Positions 18,187-27,176 of a DNA stretch of 64,000 nt are shown one piece after another. Source of the DNA: Mycolicibacterium sp. CR10. Its GTDB lineage: Bacteria > Actinomycetota > Actinomycetes > Mycobacteriales > Mycobacteriaceae. The number at the start of each line of letters is the position of its first letter. The first letter of the stretch is position 1. Position numbers and translations under genes: made by a program. The notes beneath the pieces are model-generated. The model did no database searches and had not been told where the DNA came from. It was given only the letters and a program-made list of their open reading frames with translations. The DNA lies in the NCBI RefSeq assembly GCF_005222675.1, contig NZ_STGE01000019.1, positions 186,001 to 250,000 on the forward strand, written 5' to 3'.

Positions 18187-18933
18187 CTACGGCTCCTCCC
18201 GGAGCACGTAACCGATCCCCCGCACCGTGTGGATCACCCGAGGCAGCCCGTCGCGCTCCAGTTTCCGTCGGAGATAGGAGACGAAGACGTCGGCGACATT
18301 GGTGTCGACATCGAAGTCGTAGCCCCACACCAACTCGAGCAGGCGTTGCCTGCTCAGTACGACGCCCGCATTCTCGGCGAGCGCCGCCAGTAGATCGAAT
18401 TCCCGTTTGGTCAGCTCGACCCGCTCGCCCGCGACGAACACCAACCGCCGCGCGGTGTCGATGGTCAGCGACCCGACTGTCATCGAGTCCGACGTCGGGT
18501 CGGAGTGATGGGCCCGACGCAGCAATGCGTGCAGCCGGGCGACCAACTCACCGAGATCGAACGGCTTGGTGAGGTAGTCGTCGGCGCCGGCCTCCAGGCC
18601 CGCGATCCGATCGTTGACGGTGTCCCTGGCCGACAGCACGCAGATCGGTATGTCGTTTCCCAGTGCCCGCAGCGCCGTCACCACGGCGACCCCGTCCAGT
18701 TCCGGCATCTGGACATCGAGAACCAGCGCGTCGTGCGACTCACTCGACAGCAGCCGAAGCGCCTCTTTACCGTTGGCGGCGACGCGGACGTCGAACCCCG
18801 AATGCCTCAGGCCCCGGGCCACCGACGTCCGGACATCCGGATCGTCGTCGACCATCAGCACCGTCCGGCCAGCCCCGTCCTGGATGGACAACTCTCCCCC
18901 GCGAGCGGGCGTAGCCACCACCCTGTCGCGCAC
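18187..18933 (-). CDS. Response regulator, PrrA-like (OmpR/PhoB family)
   Basis: A 248-residue DNA-binding response regulator. The receiver domain has the acidic pair in [10 protein letters not shown], the phosphorylation Asp in ALVLDVQMP, the conserved Thr/Ser-Ala in VLSARD and the Lys in YLTKPFD. The C-terminal winged helix contains [17 protein letters not shown] and VSYLRRKLE...[12 protein letters not shown]. It resembles PrrA closely. The GTG at 18933 gives an N-terminal extension of about 20 residues, and a start nearer [10 protein letters not shown] is possible. It begins 5 bases after the stop of the haemophore-like gene and precedes its kinase, so the three genes form one operon. Confidence 0.9.
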   Translation of the reverse strand: MRDRVVATPARGGELSIQDGAGRTVLMVDDDPDVRTSVARGLRHSGFDVRVAANGKEALRLLSSESHDALVLDVQMPELDGVAVVTALRALGNDIPICVLSARDTVNDRIAGLEAGADDYLTKPFDLGELVARLHALLRRAHHSDPTSDSMTVGSLTIDTARRLVFVAGERVELTKREFDLLAALAENAGVVLSRQRLLELVWGYDFDVDTNVADVFVSYLRRKLERDGLPRVIHTVRGIGYVLREEP

Positions 18934-18938
18934 CAGCC

Positions 18939-19319
18939 TCAGGGAGCGTCGGGAGTGGTGATGACGCCGCAGCGATTCTTCAGATCGACCAGCGGCTGGC
19001 GAATCGACGTCAACTCAGCCTTCACCTGCGGGTTGGCGTCGAGGTAGGCCGACACGTCCGACTGGATGTTCTCCTGCGGATCCCCGTGCAGATCGGTGAA
19101 GAACATATTCACTTCCGGGTGGGTGAACAGATACGCCGACGACGAGGCCGAGACACCTGCCGCCACACCGGAGAAGTCGGCCGCCGTGCAGTTCGGAGGT
19201 ACGGGCTGGGCGGACGCCATGGGTGCGCCGAGCACGCCACACAGAACCGCGCCGGTGAGCGCGCCGCCGCCCAGCGCGCCAGCGACCGCACGACGGACGG
19301 TGGGGGCCGAGAACAACAT
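18939..19319 (-). CDS. Secreted haemophore-like protein (Rv0203 family), operon leader
   Basis: A 126-residue exported protein: the signal peptide ends near APMASAQP. A mature helical domain of about 90 residues follows, with two cysteines (PPNCTAADF and KNRCGVI) placed to form one disulphide. The repeated segments [12 protein letters not shown] and [12 protein letters not shown] are typical of haemophore-related proteins that carry haem to MmpL3/MmpL11. ATG 19319 is chosen because AAAGGAG lies just upstream and the signal peptide then starts cleanly; the frame is open 19 codons further. It sits directly before a two-component system, which suggests a sensory link. Confidence 0.8.
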   Translation of the reverse strand: MLFSAPTVRRAVAGALGGGALTGAVLCGVLGAPMASAQPVPPNCTAADFSGVAAGVSASSSAYLFTHPEVNMFFTDLHGDPQENIQSDVSAYLDANPQVKAELTSIRQPLVDLKNRCGVITTPDAP

Positions 19320-19451
19320 GAAGGCTCCTTTATCAGAGGTAGACCGGAACCAGTGTCGATTGCCGGCCAAGATCATCCTAGAAAGCTAAGCAGAAGGACC
19401 GCCCGGTTTCTTGCCTAGCGGTTAACCAATTGTGAGAAAGTCCGCCACGAG

Positions 19452-20000
19452 TCACCGCGGCGACGTCGCTCCGGGGCCTGGCAGCGGCCCCGTTCCCTGC
19501 GGACGCTGGACCGGGACCGGCGTGGAGCCCACCCCGACGGCCTGCGCGGACGGCGCACGGCCGGCCACTGCGGGGGTCTGCTGCTGGGCGGCCTGCATCA
19601 GGCCCAGCAACTGGGGGACGGTCACCGGCAGCTTGCAGCGCCCCGACAGCGACGCCAGTGGCTGCTGCAGCCGCTGCATGTCCGCGGCGGCCTCCGGGTT
19701 GGCGTCGAAGTAGGCCTTCAGCGCCACGACCGACTGGGGACCACCCTGCTGCTGCGAGATCGTCGTCAGCGCCTGGTTCGTCTCGGGATGGGCCTCCAGA
19801 TAGACGCCCGTATTGGTGGCCACCGAGCCCACGGTCTTGGCGACCTCGCTGGCCGCGCACGGGTCCGGTGCTGCCGACACCGACGGTGTGCCGGGGCCCG
19901 CCAGCACGGCCACCCCGATGCCGCCCGCCGCCGCAGCAGCGAAGGCGACAGACAGGCTCGCACGCCACGGGCGCGCGGCAATTCCCCTGTGTGAATTCAT
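19452..20000 (-). CDS. Secreted haemophore-like protein with C-terminal proline-rich tail
   Basis: 182 residues. The signal peptide ends near SVSAAPDP. The haemophore-type domain (about 45-122) has cysteines in PDPCAASEV and SGRCKLP and the paired motifs YLEAHPETNQAL and YFDANPEAAADM. The last ~60 residues (QQQTPAVAGRAPSAQ to PGATSPR) are low-complexity P/A/G and may reach through the wall. It is divergent from mmpL11, as Rv0203 is in M. tuberculosis, which supports a role in haem uptake. The start ATG 20000 is preceded by TTAGGAGTTCGTC. Confidence 0.82.
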   Translation of the reverse strand: MNSHRGIAARPWRASLSVAFAAAAAGGIGVAVLAGPGTPSVSAAPDPCAASEVAKTVGSVATNTGVYLEAHPETNQALTTISQQQGGPQSVVALKAYFDANPEAAADMQRLQQPLASLSGRCKLPVTVPQLLGLMQAAQQQTPAVAGRAPSAQAVGVGSTPVPVQRPQGTGPLPGPGATSPR

Positions 20001-20016
20001 GACGAACTCCTAACAA

Positions 20017-20043
20017 TGTGCGAACGGCTCGTTGCTTCGCACA
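20017..20043. promoter_or_regulatory. Inverted repeat between haemophore gene and mmpL11
   Basis: TGTGCGAA and TTCGCACA are perfect 8-nt arms with an 11-nt spacer, starting 16 bases before the haemophore start. The size and position suit a dimeric repressor operator or a hairpin in the 5' leader. It does not match the iron box (IdeR) pattern. Confidence 0.45.
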
Positions 20044-20268
20044 CTCGATGCGATCAGTAGCAAAGGATCCCCGACGCCGAAACTCCTCCTGGCCATAGTG
20101 CCATCGCCGCCTCCCAGCTGGCCAATCCTGCGGGCGATGGCGCGGGTATTAGAGCTGCTTAAAGCATCGCTGGCAGGCTTCATGAGGACCGTCGCCGTGC
20201 AGGTGGCTCCTGTACGCTCTCGCTACGAAACGCCGGGGAGAAAGTGGGGAGTTCCGATCCAGCAGTTC

Positions 20269-23184
20269 ATGATGCGCATCAGCAGCAACCTGCGCAGATA
20301 TCGCTGGGCGGTATTCGCAGCCTGGCTGTTGCTGCTGGTGCCGTCGTTGTACCTCGCCATGAACCAGTCCGGCCATCTCACCGGCGGCGGCTTCGAGGTC
20401 AAGGACTCGCAATCGCTCTACGTCCAGCGCGAGCTCGAGGCACAGTTTCCCGATCAGGGAGCCTCTCCGCTGGCGCTGGTCGCCGCCCCGCGCCCCGACG
20501 CGTCGTTTGACGACATGAACCAGGCAGTCGCCCATCTGGAGCGGCTCGCCACCGAGGTTCCCAGCGTCACGGTGATGCCGAATCCTCAGCAGCCCCCACC
20601 CCAACCCGACCGCCCCTACGTCATCACGCTGCAGCTGGACTTCGACAACACCGGCGCCGTCGACGTTGCCAAACAGCTGCGCCAGAAGGTCGGGATCGAC
20701 GGTGAAGAGCCCGGGGAGATGGAGAACGGCAAGGTCCGGCTCTACGTCATCGGGCAGGGCGCGCTGGGCGCGGCCGCCTCGGAGGCGACCAAGCACGACA
20801 TCGCACAGGCCGAGAAGTGGAACCTGCCGATCGTGCTGATCATCCTGCTCGCCGTGTTCGGCTCGCTGGCCGCCGCCGCCATGCCGCTGCTGCTGGGCAT
20901 CTGCACCGTCGCGGTGACGATGGGGCTGGTCTATCTCCTGTCGATGTACACGACGATGTCGGTGTTCGTCACGTCGACGGTGTCGATGTTCGGTATCGCG
21001 GTGGCGATCGATTATTCGTTGTTCATCCTGATGCGCTTCCGCGAGGAACTTCGCGCCGGCCGTGAACCCGAGGACGCCGCGGACGCGGCGATGGCGACCT
21101 CCGGCCTGGCCGTGGTGCTGTCGGGCCTGACCGTGATCGCCTCGGTGTCCGGCATCTACCTGATCAACACCCCGGTGCTGCAGTCGATGGCCACCGGCGC
21201 GATCCTCGCGGTGGCGGTTGCGATGCTGACGTCGACGACGCTGACCCCCGCGGTGCTGGCCACCTTCGGCAGGCGGGCCGCCCGGAGATCGTCGTACCTG
21301 CACTGGGGTAAGCGCACCGAGGCGACTCAATCCCGGTTCTGGAGTCGATGGACCGGCTGGGTGATGCGCAGGCCCTGGCTGTCCGCGCTGGCGGCAGCGG
21401 CGCTGCTGTTGACACTGGCGGCTCCGGCGTTCTCGATGATTCTGGGCAACAGCATGCAGCGGCAGTTCGACCCGACCCATGAGCTCCGCGGCGGGGTGAA
21501 CGCGGCGGCCGAGGCGCTGGGACCCGGGGCGCTGGGTCCGGTCCGGGTGCTGGTGACGTTCCCCGACGGCAACGCGGCCTCGGCGCCCGCCAAGGAGCCG
21601 CTGCTCGAGTCGATCCGGCAGAAGATGGCGCAGGCGCCCAACACGGTGTCGGTCACGCCGCCGGTGTTCGGCGACGACTACCGCAGCGCGCTGCTGTCCG
21701 CCGTGTTGTCGGTCGACCCCGAGGATCTGTCGGCCCGCGAGACCGTCGACTGGATGCGTGAGCAGCTGCCGCCCGTCGCCGACGGCAGCGCGTCGGTGGA
21801 TGTCGGAGGCCCGACGGCGCTGATCAAGGACTTCGACGACAGGGTGTCGCACACCCAGCCGTTGGTCTTCGGGTTCGTCGCGCTGATCGCGTTCGTCATG
21901 CTGCTGGTGTCCATCCGGTCGGTGTTCCTGGCGTTGAAGGGCGTCCTGATGACCGTGCTGTCGGTGGCCGCCGCCTACGGAAGCCTGGTGGTCGTCTTCC
22001 AGTGGGGGTGGTTCACCGACCTCGGCTTCAAGCAGATCTCGTCGCTGGACAGCACGATCCCGCCGCTGGTGTTGGCGCTGACGTTCGGCCTGTCGATGGA
22101 CTACGAGATCTTTTTGCTCACCCGTATCCGAGAACGTTTCCTGCAGACCGGTAACACCCGCGACGCCGTCGCCTACGGCGTCAGCACCAGCGCACGCACC
22201 ATCACCAGCGCCGCCCTCATCATGATCGCGGTGTTCATCGGGTTCGCCTTCGCCGGCATGCCGCTGGTCGCGCAGCTGGGGGTGGCGTGCGCGGTGGCCA
22301 TCGCCGTGGACGCCACCGTGGTGCGGCTTGTGCTCGTTCCCGCGCTGATGGCGATGTTCGACGAGTGGAACTGGTGGCTGCCCCGCTGGCTGGACCGCAT
22401 CCTGCCGTCGGTGGACTTCGAGAAGCCGCTGCCCAAGGCCGACATCGGCGACCTCGTCATCATTCCCGACGACATCTCGGCGCTGGCACCGTCCGGCGCG
22501 GACCTGCGGACCGTGGTGAAGTCGGCAGCGAAGCTGAAAACCCTTGCGCCTCAAGCTATTACGGTGGCCGACCCACTCGCGTTCAGTGGCTGCCAGCCGC
22601 GCAAGGTGTTGGGCAGCAGCCGACTCAAGGACAACGACGGACACCTCACGGTCGCCGTCAGCAACCGGGCACACGGGAAAACGGTGGCGGTCAAGCTGCC
22701 TAAGCATCCGGTGACGATGTGGCGCGGTCGGTTGGACGTCGCCCTCGAGGCGCTGGCCGCCGAAGCGGGCGCAGAGGGCGATCGCATGCCCATTCGGCGT
22801 AGCAGCCCGATGGAGACCACGAACGTGCTCCTTCCCACCGGCGACCGGTTGCAGATCCCGACCGGCGCCGAGACCGTCCGCCTGAAGAGTTATCTGATCC
22901 TGCAGCGCAATACCAAGCACGACTACACCGAGTTCGCCGAACTGGTCGACTCGATGGACACCCACACCGTGGCAGAAGTGCTCGCCGGCATGGACCGGTA
23001 TTACGCTTGCCATGCGGCACGCACGCACTGGGTGGCCACTCAGTTGGTGCGACGCCTGGCCGACCCTCAGCCCTCCGACGAGCCCGATTTCGCACTCTCC
23101 GGGCCCGACGCGGAGACTGAATGGGCCCGCGTCAGGCAGCGCTGCTTGTCGGTGGCGGTGGCAATGCTGGAGGAGGCGAGGTGA
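20269..23184 (+). CDS. mmpL11: RND-type lipid/haem transporter MmpL11
   Basis: A 971-residue MmpL transporter. It starts MMRISSNLRRYRWAVFA, like MmpL11, so I take ATG 20269; the open frame extends upstream through the intergenic region without a convincing start. Two RND halves are visible with Asp-Tyr pairs in AIDYSLFILMRFREE and SMDYEIFLLTRIRERF. The C-terminal cytoplasmic region contains ETTNVLLPTGDRLQIPTGAETVRLK, a MmpL11 hallmark. MmpL11 exports monomeromycolyl diacylglycerol and mycolate wax esters and has been linked to haem uptake. The stop overlaps the next start by one base (TGATG). Confidence 0.96.
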   Translation: MMRISSNLRRYRWAVFAAWLLLLVPSLYLAMNQSGHLTGGGFEVKDSQSLYVQRELEAQFPDQGASPLALVAAPRPDASFDDMNQAVAHLERLATEVPSVTVMPNPQQPPPQPDRPYVITLQLDFDNTGAVDVAKQLRQKVGIDGEEPGEMENGKVRLYVIGQGALGAAASEATKHDIAQAEKWNLPIVLIILLAVFGSLAAAAMPLLLGICTVAVTMGLVYLLSMYTTMSVFVTSTVSMFGIAVAIDYSLFILMRFREELRAGREPEDAADAAMATSGLAVVLSGLTVIASVSGIYLINTPVLQSMATGAILAVAVAMLTSTTLTPAVLATFGRRAARRSSYLHWGKRTEATQSRFWSRWTGWVMRRPWLSALAAAALLLTLAAPAFSMILGNSMQRQFDPTHELRGGVNAAAEALGPGALGPVRVLVTFPDGNAASAPAKEPLLESIRQKMAQAPNTVSVTPPVFGDDYRSALLSAVLSVDPEDLSARETVDWMREQLPPVADGSASVDVGGPTALIKDFDDRVSHTQPLVFGFVALIAFVMLLVSIRSVFLALKGVLMTVLSVAAAYGSLVVVFQWGWFTDLGFKQISSLDSTIPPLVLALTFGLSMDYEIFLLTRIRERFLQTGNTRDAVAYGVSTSARTITSAALIMIAVFIGFAFAGMPLVAQLGVACAVAIAVDATVVRLVLVPALMAMFDEWNWWLPRWLDRILPSVDFEKPLPKADIGDLVIIPDDISALAPSGADLRTVVKSAAKLKTLAPQAITVADPLAFSGCQPRKVLGSSRLKDNDGHLTVAVSNRAHGKTVAVKLPKHPVTMWRGRLDVALEALAAEAGAEGDRMPIRRSSPMETTNVLLPTGDRLQIPTGAETVRLKSYLILQRNTKHDYTEFAELVDSMDTHTVAEVLAGMDRYYACHAARTHWVATQLVRRLADPQPSDEPDFALSGPDAETEWARVRQRCLSVAVAMLEEAR

Positions 23185-23705
23185 TGGTGGCCCCTGAAAT
23201 CCCGGGGGTGCTGGGAGGCACGGACCACGACGATTCCTCCGCCCAGAACCGGACCACCCCGCCGCCGTTGGATCGGCCGGTGGAATTCTGGCCGACCGCT
23301 GCAATCCGCGCCGCGCTGGAGAACGACGACCTGAGCGTCTGGCAGCGCATCGTCGTGGCGATCAAGCGCGATCCGTTCGGCAGGACCGCGCGACAGGTTG
23401 AAGAGGTTCTGGAAACCGCTCGGCCGTATGGGGTATCGCGGGCGATGTCGGAGGTGCTGGTGCGCACCCGGGAACACCTCGAGGCGAACGAATGCGCCGA
23501 GGTGGCCCGTCACGTGCATCTGCTCTTGGAGCGTTCGGGGCTCGGTGAACAGGAGTTCGCGTCCCGCATCGGGGTTCCCGCCGAGGACTTCGCGACGTAC
23601 CTGCGGGGCACCGCCAGTCCTGCGGCGTCGCTGATGATCCGGATGGGCCGGCTGTCCGAGCGATTCGCCAAGATGCGCCACCACCGGCCCGGCAAGAGCG
23701 ACTAA
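23184..23705 (+). CDS. Rv0201c-like protein with a helix-turn-helix-like C-terminal domain
   Basis: A 173-residue soluble protein, translationally coupled to mmpL11 by a one-base stop/start overlap behind GGAGGCGAGG. The N-terminal ~40 residues are low-complexity. The C-terminal half (LLLERSGLGEQEFASRIGVPAEDFATYLRGTASP) looks like an Xre-type HTH, with LGEQEFASRIG and the YLRGTASP helix. Function is unknown. The constant link to mmpL11 suggests a regulatory or accessory role in that transporter's expression. Confidence 0.72.
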   Translation: MVAPEIPGVLGGTDHDDSSAQNRTTPPPLDRPVEFWPTAAIRAALENDDLSVWQRIVVAIKRDPFGRTARQVEEVLETARPYGVSRAMSEVLVRTREHLEANECAEVARHVHLLLERSGLGEQEFASRIGVPAEDFATYLRGTASPAASLMIRMGRLSERFAKMRHHRPGKSD

Positions 23706-23727
23706 GACCCCACGCGGCGCCGCTGCG

Positions 23728-23790
23728 TCGCGAGTGAGAAGCCACGGCTGCGATTAGGCGGCAATCACAGCCCTCACCTCACACTCGCGA
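23728..23790. terminator. Long imperfect hairpin between convergent genes
   Basis: 28-nt arms 23728-23755 and 23763-23790 match at 22 of 28 positions in inverse, around a 7-nt loop. They begin and end with TCGCGAGTG/CACTCGCGA. This lies between two convergent stop codons, so it probably acts as a bidirectional terminator. It may also belong to a dispersed repeat family. Confidence 0.6.
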
Positions 23791-23811
23791 GGAATGGGGC
23801 GCGGGGTACGG

Positions 23812-24501
23812 CTAGCGGGAGTGGATGGGCGAGACGTCCTCGACCACCCAGCGGCCGTCGCTCTTGGTCAGCGCGACCCGCAACGCCAGCACCGCGGAGT
23901 CCGTCGGCTTGCCGGGCGACGACTGAGTGCCACGCAGTATCACCGCCACGCTCGCCGCGTTCGGTCCGATCGCCTCGACCCCCGCGGACACCGTGCTCGC
24001 CTGTGCCGACACGTTTCGGCTCGCTAAATCCTTTGCTACCGCGGTGAATTGGCTCTTGAATCGTTCGGCGCTCTCGGCCGACATCATCCCCGTCGCCCGG
24101 TCGATCGACGACGTCGGATTCTGCGGCGTGAACGTCGCTGACGCCTCGGCGACGCTGCTGGCGATCCCCGTCACCTCGGCGCTGTCGTCCCGCAGCGTGC
24201 GGTCGGGCACCGTCCACTGCGTATAGCCGACGATGGCGGCGGCCACCACCGCCGCGGTCGCGGTCCCGACGACAGCCAGCCGGAGCCCGGGTCCGTCGTC
24301 ATCGGTGCCGACGGTCACCGCGTCGCGGCGCGCGAGGAGGAAGTTGAAGATCACCCCTTCGACCACGAGCAGGCACAGCACCGAGCACACCGACACCCAC
24401 CACAGCGGCCACCCCAGCGCCACGCCCACATAGATCAGCGCCGCCACCGCCGCGACCGGAGCGAGCAGATCGAAGGCCAGGACGCGCAGCCGGTTCCTCA
24501 T
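23812..24501 (-). CDS. Membrane protein with Mce-associated-type domain (Rv0200-like)
   Basis: 229 residues. Three hydrophobic segments lie near the N-terminus (about 10-30, 32-55 and 73-95), followed by an extracytoplasmic domain of ~130 residues ending in GRWVVEDVSPIHSR. The domain (FTPQNPTSSIDRATGMMSAESAERFKSQF) has the fold pattern of SnoaL/Mce-associated proteins. No function is assigned. The start overlaps the stop of the preceding gene by 4 bases, as expected for the Rv0199-Rv0200 pair, whose two products share this domain type. Confidence 0.72.
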   Translation of the reverse strand: MRNRLRVLAFDLLAPVAAVAALIYVGVALGWPLWWVSVCSVLCLLVVEGVIFNFLLARRDAVTVGTDDDGPGLRLAVVGTATAAVVAAAIVGYTQWTVPDRTLRDDSAEVTGIASSVAEASATFTPQNPTSSIDRATGMMSAESAERFKSQFTAVAKDLASRNVSAQASTVSAGVEAIGPNAASVAVILRGTQSSPGKPTDSAVLALRVALTKSDGRWVVEDVSPIHSR

Positions 24502-25081
24502 CGGATGGACTCCAGCCTCGAGACGAGCAGTTTGCCGTCGACATCCGAGACGTCCAGCCGCAATGTCCAGCGCACCGTCTGCCCCTTCTCCGTTCCCGCG
24601 TTTTCACTGAGCGACGTGGCCACCACCATGACCGTGTCGGTGCGGGCCGCGAACGCCGACATCTCCGGCTGCGGGATCACCGGAGCGCCTGAGGACCGGG
24701 CTGGTCGTGATGGATCGTCTCGAGCGCCACCGAGTCGATCTGTCCGGTGGTGCGTGCCTGCAGGGTCTGGACGAGTTTGCGGTACGGCTCGATGGCGGCC
24801 TCGAAGTCCGCGTTGAGCTGTCCGACGGTGCCTTCGTGCAGGGTGTTCAGATCGGCTTCGACGGTGTCCTTGTTCATGTTGATCAGGACGTCTGTCCAGT
24901 CCGCGGCGGCCTGTAAGACCTCGGTGCGGTACCTCAACTCGTCGGTGTCGCTGCGGTGGTTGGTCCACACGATCGCGGCCAGGACCAGCGCCGCGACTGC
25001 GACCACCCCGACTACCGCCGACACGACGCCGTAGCTGCTGAAGACGCCGTCACGCTGCGGTTCCTGCTCGTCGTCGGGCAT
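24498..25081 (-). pseudogene. Mce-associated-type membrane protein (Rv0199-like), frameshifted
   Basis: The N-terminal part from ATG 25081 (MPDDEQEPQRDGVF) carries one TM helix (VVSAVVGVVAVAALVLAAIV) and most of the extracytoplasmic domain, to SVALETIHHDQPG. It then hits a stop at 24677. The expected C-terminus (SGAPVIPQPEMSAFAARTD to LLVSRLESIR) continues in another frame to 24498. One missing base near 24690-24700, in a CCCGG stretch, would explain this. It may be a real mutation, an assembly error or, least likely, programmed frameshifting. As written, the main product would be truncated by about 60 residues. Confidence 0.75.
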
Positions 25082-25121
25082 GCGCGTGAGGGTACCCGGG
25101 CGTTTCTGGAAGGATGTCGGG

Positions 25122-27134
25122 GTGACGGTAGAACGTACAACGACACCATCAGACACGAGCGGCCTCGCCTCCGGAATCGACCTCCGCTACGTCGACTCCA
25201 CCTCCCGCCCGCAGGACGACCTGTTTGGTCACGTCAACGGCCAGTGGCTCGCCGAGTATCAGATCCCCGGTGACCGCGCGACCGACGGGGCGTTCCGGAC
25301 GCTGTACGACCGCGCCGAGGAACAGATCCGCGATCTGATCAACGAGGCCGCCGACTCAGCTGCCCCCGACGGCACCGACGAGCAGCGGATCGGCGATCTG
25401 TACGCGAGCTTCATGGACGAACGGACCGTTCAGGAGCGCGGCCTGGCGCCGCTGCTCGCCGAGCTGGCCGCCATCGACACCCCCGACACACCGGATGCGC
25501 TGGCGGCGGCGCTGGGCACGCAGCAACGCAATGGTGTCGGTGGCGGCGCCGGCTTGTACGTCGACACCGACTCCAAGAACTCCAGCCGCTACCTGCTGCA
25601 TCTGACCCAGTCCGGCATCGGTCTGCCCGACGAGTCCTATTACCGGGACGACCAGCACGCCGACATCCTCGCCGCCTATCCGCAGCACATCGCCGCGATG
25701 TTCGCGCTCGTCTACGGCGGGGCCGCCGAGAACCACGCCGACACCGCCGCTGCGATCGTCGCGCTCGAGACCAAGATCGCGGCTGCGCACTGGGATGTGG
25801 TCAAGCGCCGCGACGCCGACCTGACCTACAACCTGCGAACCTTCGCCGAGGTGGCGGACGAGGCGCCCGGTTTCGACTGGACCCGCTGGCTGACCGCCCT
25901 GGACGTCACCGCCGAACAGGCGGCCGAAGTGGTGGTGCGCCAGCCTGACTTCCTGACGGCGTTCGCCGCGCTCTGGGCCGACGAGGACCTCGAGGACTGG
26001 AAGAACTGGATGCGCTGGCGACTGATCCACGCCAGGGTGTTCCTGCTCACCGACGAGCTGATCGCCGAGGACTTCGCGTTCTACGGGCGCCTGCTGTCGG
26101 GTACCGAGGACATCCGCGACCGCTGGAAGCGCGGCGTCTCGCTGGTCGAGAGCTTGATGGGTGAAGCGCTGGGCCGGCTGTACGTCGAGCGCCATTTCCC
26201 GCCACAGGCCAAGGCGCGGATGGACGAGCTGGTCGCCAACCTGCGGGAGGCTTACCGGGTCAGCATCAACCAGCTGGAGTGGATGACGCCGCAGACCCGG
26301 GAGAAGGCTCTGGTCAAGCTCGATAAGTTCACGCCCAAGATCGGCTATCCGAACACGTGGCGGGACTACTCGGCGCTGGTGATCGCCCGTAACGACCTGT
26401 ACGGCAACTACTTGCGCGGCCACGCCGTGGACCACAACCATGAGCTCGCCAAGCTGGGCGGCCCGGTGGACCGGGACGAGTGGTTCATGACGCCGCAGAC
26501 GGTGAACGCGTACTACAACCCGGGGATGAACGAGATCGTCTTCCCGGCAGCGATCCTGCAGCCGCCGTTCTTCGACGCCGAGGCCGACGACGCCGCCAAC
26601 TACGGCGGCATCGGTGCGGTCATCGGCCACGAGATCGGGCACGGGTTCGACGATCAGGGCGCCAAGTACGACGGCGACGGCAACCTCGTGGACTGGTGGA
26701 CCGACGAGGACCGCGCCGAGTTCGGCACCCGGACAAAGGCATTGATTGAGCAGTACGGAGAGTTTGTGCCACGCGGCCTCGACGAAGGACACCGTGTCAA
26801 CGGGGCGTTCACCGTCGGTGAGAACATCGGCGACCTCGGTGGTCTGTCGATCGCGCTGCTGGCCTACAAGCTGTCGCTCAACGGCCAACCGGCGCCGGTG
26901 ATCGACGGTCTCACCGGTGAGCAACGGGTCTTCTTCGGCTGGGCGCAGGTTTGGCGAACGAAATCTCGTGAAGCCGAAGCGATCCGGCGTCTCGCGGTGG
27001 ACCCGCATTCACCGCCGGAGTTCCGCTGCAACGGCGTCATCCGCAACATGGACGCGTTCTACGAGGCATTCGAGGTCAGCGAGTCCGACTCGCTCTACCT
27101 CGAACCGCAACGTCGCGTGCGCATCTGGAACTGA
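25122..27134 (+). CDS. zmp1: M13-family zinc metalloprotease Zmp1 (PepO/neprilysin type)
   Basis: A 670-residue M13 endopeptidase. The zinc motif HEIGH (H503, E504, H507) lies in AVIGHEIGHGFDDQGAKYD, the third ligand is E567 in GENIGDLGG, and the substrate-binding NAYYNPGMNEI is present. Sequence over the whole length fits M. tuberculosis Zmp1 (Rv0198c), which limits inflammasome activation and phagosome maturation in macrophages; in an environmental species the role is unclear. GTG 25122 is preferred because GGAAGGA lies before it. A start at 25080 would overlap the divergent gene. No signal peptide is visible. Confidence 0.95.
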   Translation: MTVERTTTPSDTSGLASGIDLRYVDSTSRPQDDLFGHVNGQWLAEYQIPGDRATDGAFRTLYDRAEEQIRDLINEAADSAAPDGTDEQRIGDLYASFMDERTVQERGLAPLLAELAAIDTPDTPDALAAALGTQQRNGVGGGAGLYVDTDSKNSSRYLLHLTQSGIGLPDESYYRDDQHADILAAYPQHIAAMFALVYGGAAENHADTAAAIVALETKIAAAHWDVVKRRDADLTYNLRTFAEVADEAPGFDWTRWLTALDVTAEQAAEVVVRQPDFLTAFAALWADEDLEDWKNWMRWRLIHARVFLLTDELIAEDFAFYGRLLSGTEDIRDRWKRGVSLVESLMGEALGRLYVERHFPPQAKARMDELVANLREAYRVSINQLEWMTPQTREKALVKLDKFTPKIGYPNTWRDYSALVIARNDLYGNYLRGHAVDHNHELAKLGGPVDRDEWFMTPQTVNAYYNPGMNEIVFPAAILQPPFFDAEADDAANYGGIGAVIGHEIGHGFDDQGAKYDGDGNLVDWWTDEDRAEFGTRTKALIEQYGEFVPRGLDEGHRVNGAFTVGENIGDLGGLSIALLAYKLSLNGQPAPVIDGLTGEQRVFFGWAQVWRTKSREAEAIRRLAVDPHSPPEFRCNGVIRNMDAFYEAFEVSESDSLYLEPQRRVRIWN

Positions 27135-27176
27135 CGTAGCGGCTTTCAGCGCCGAACTGACCAAGGAACCTCCGCC

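Noticed and set aside
19320-19451. IdeR iron box upstream of the first haemophore-like gene
   Set aside because: Only fragments such as TTAGC and TAGCGGTTAACC resemble the consensus; no full 19-bp match.
20149-23304. 1051-codon minus-strand open frame opposite mmpL11
   Set aside because: Shadow of a high-GC gene; no motifs, no ribosome-binding site, composition dominated by R, H and Q.
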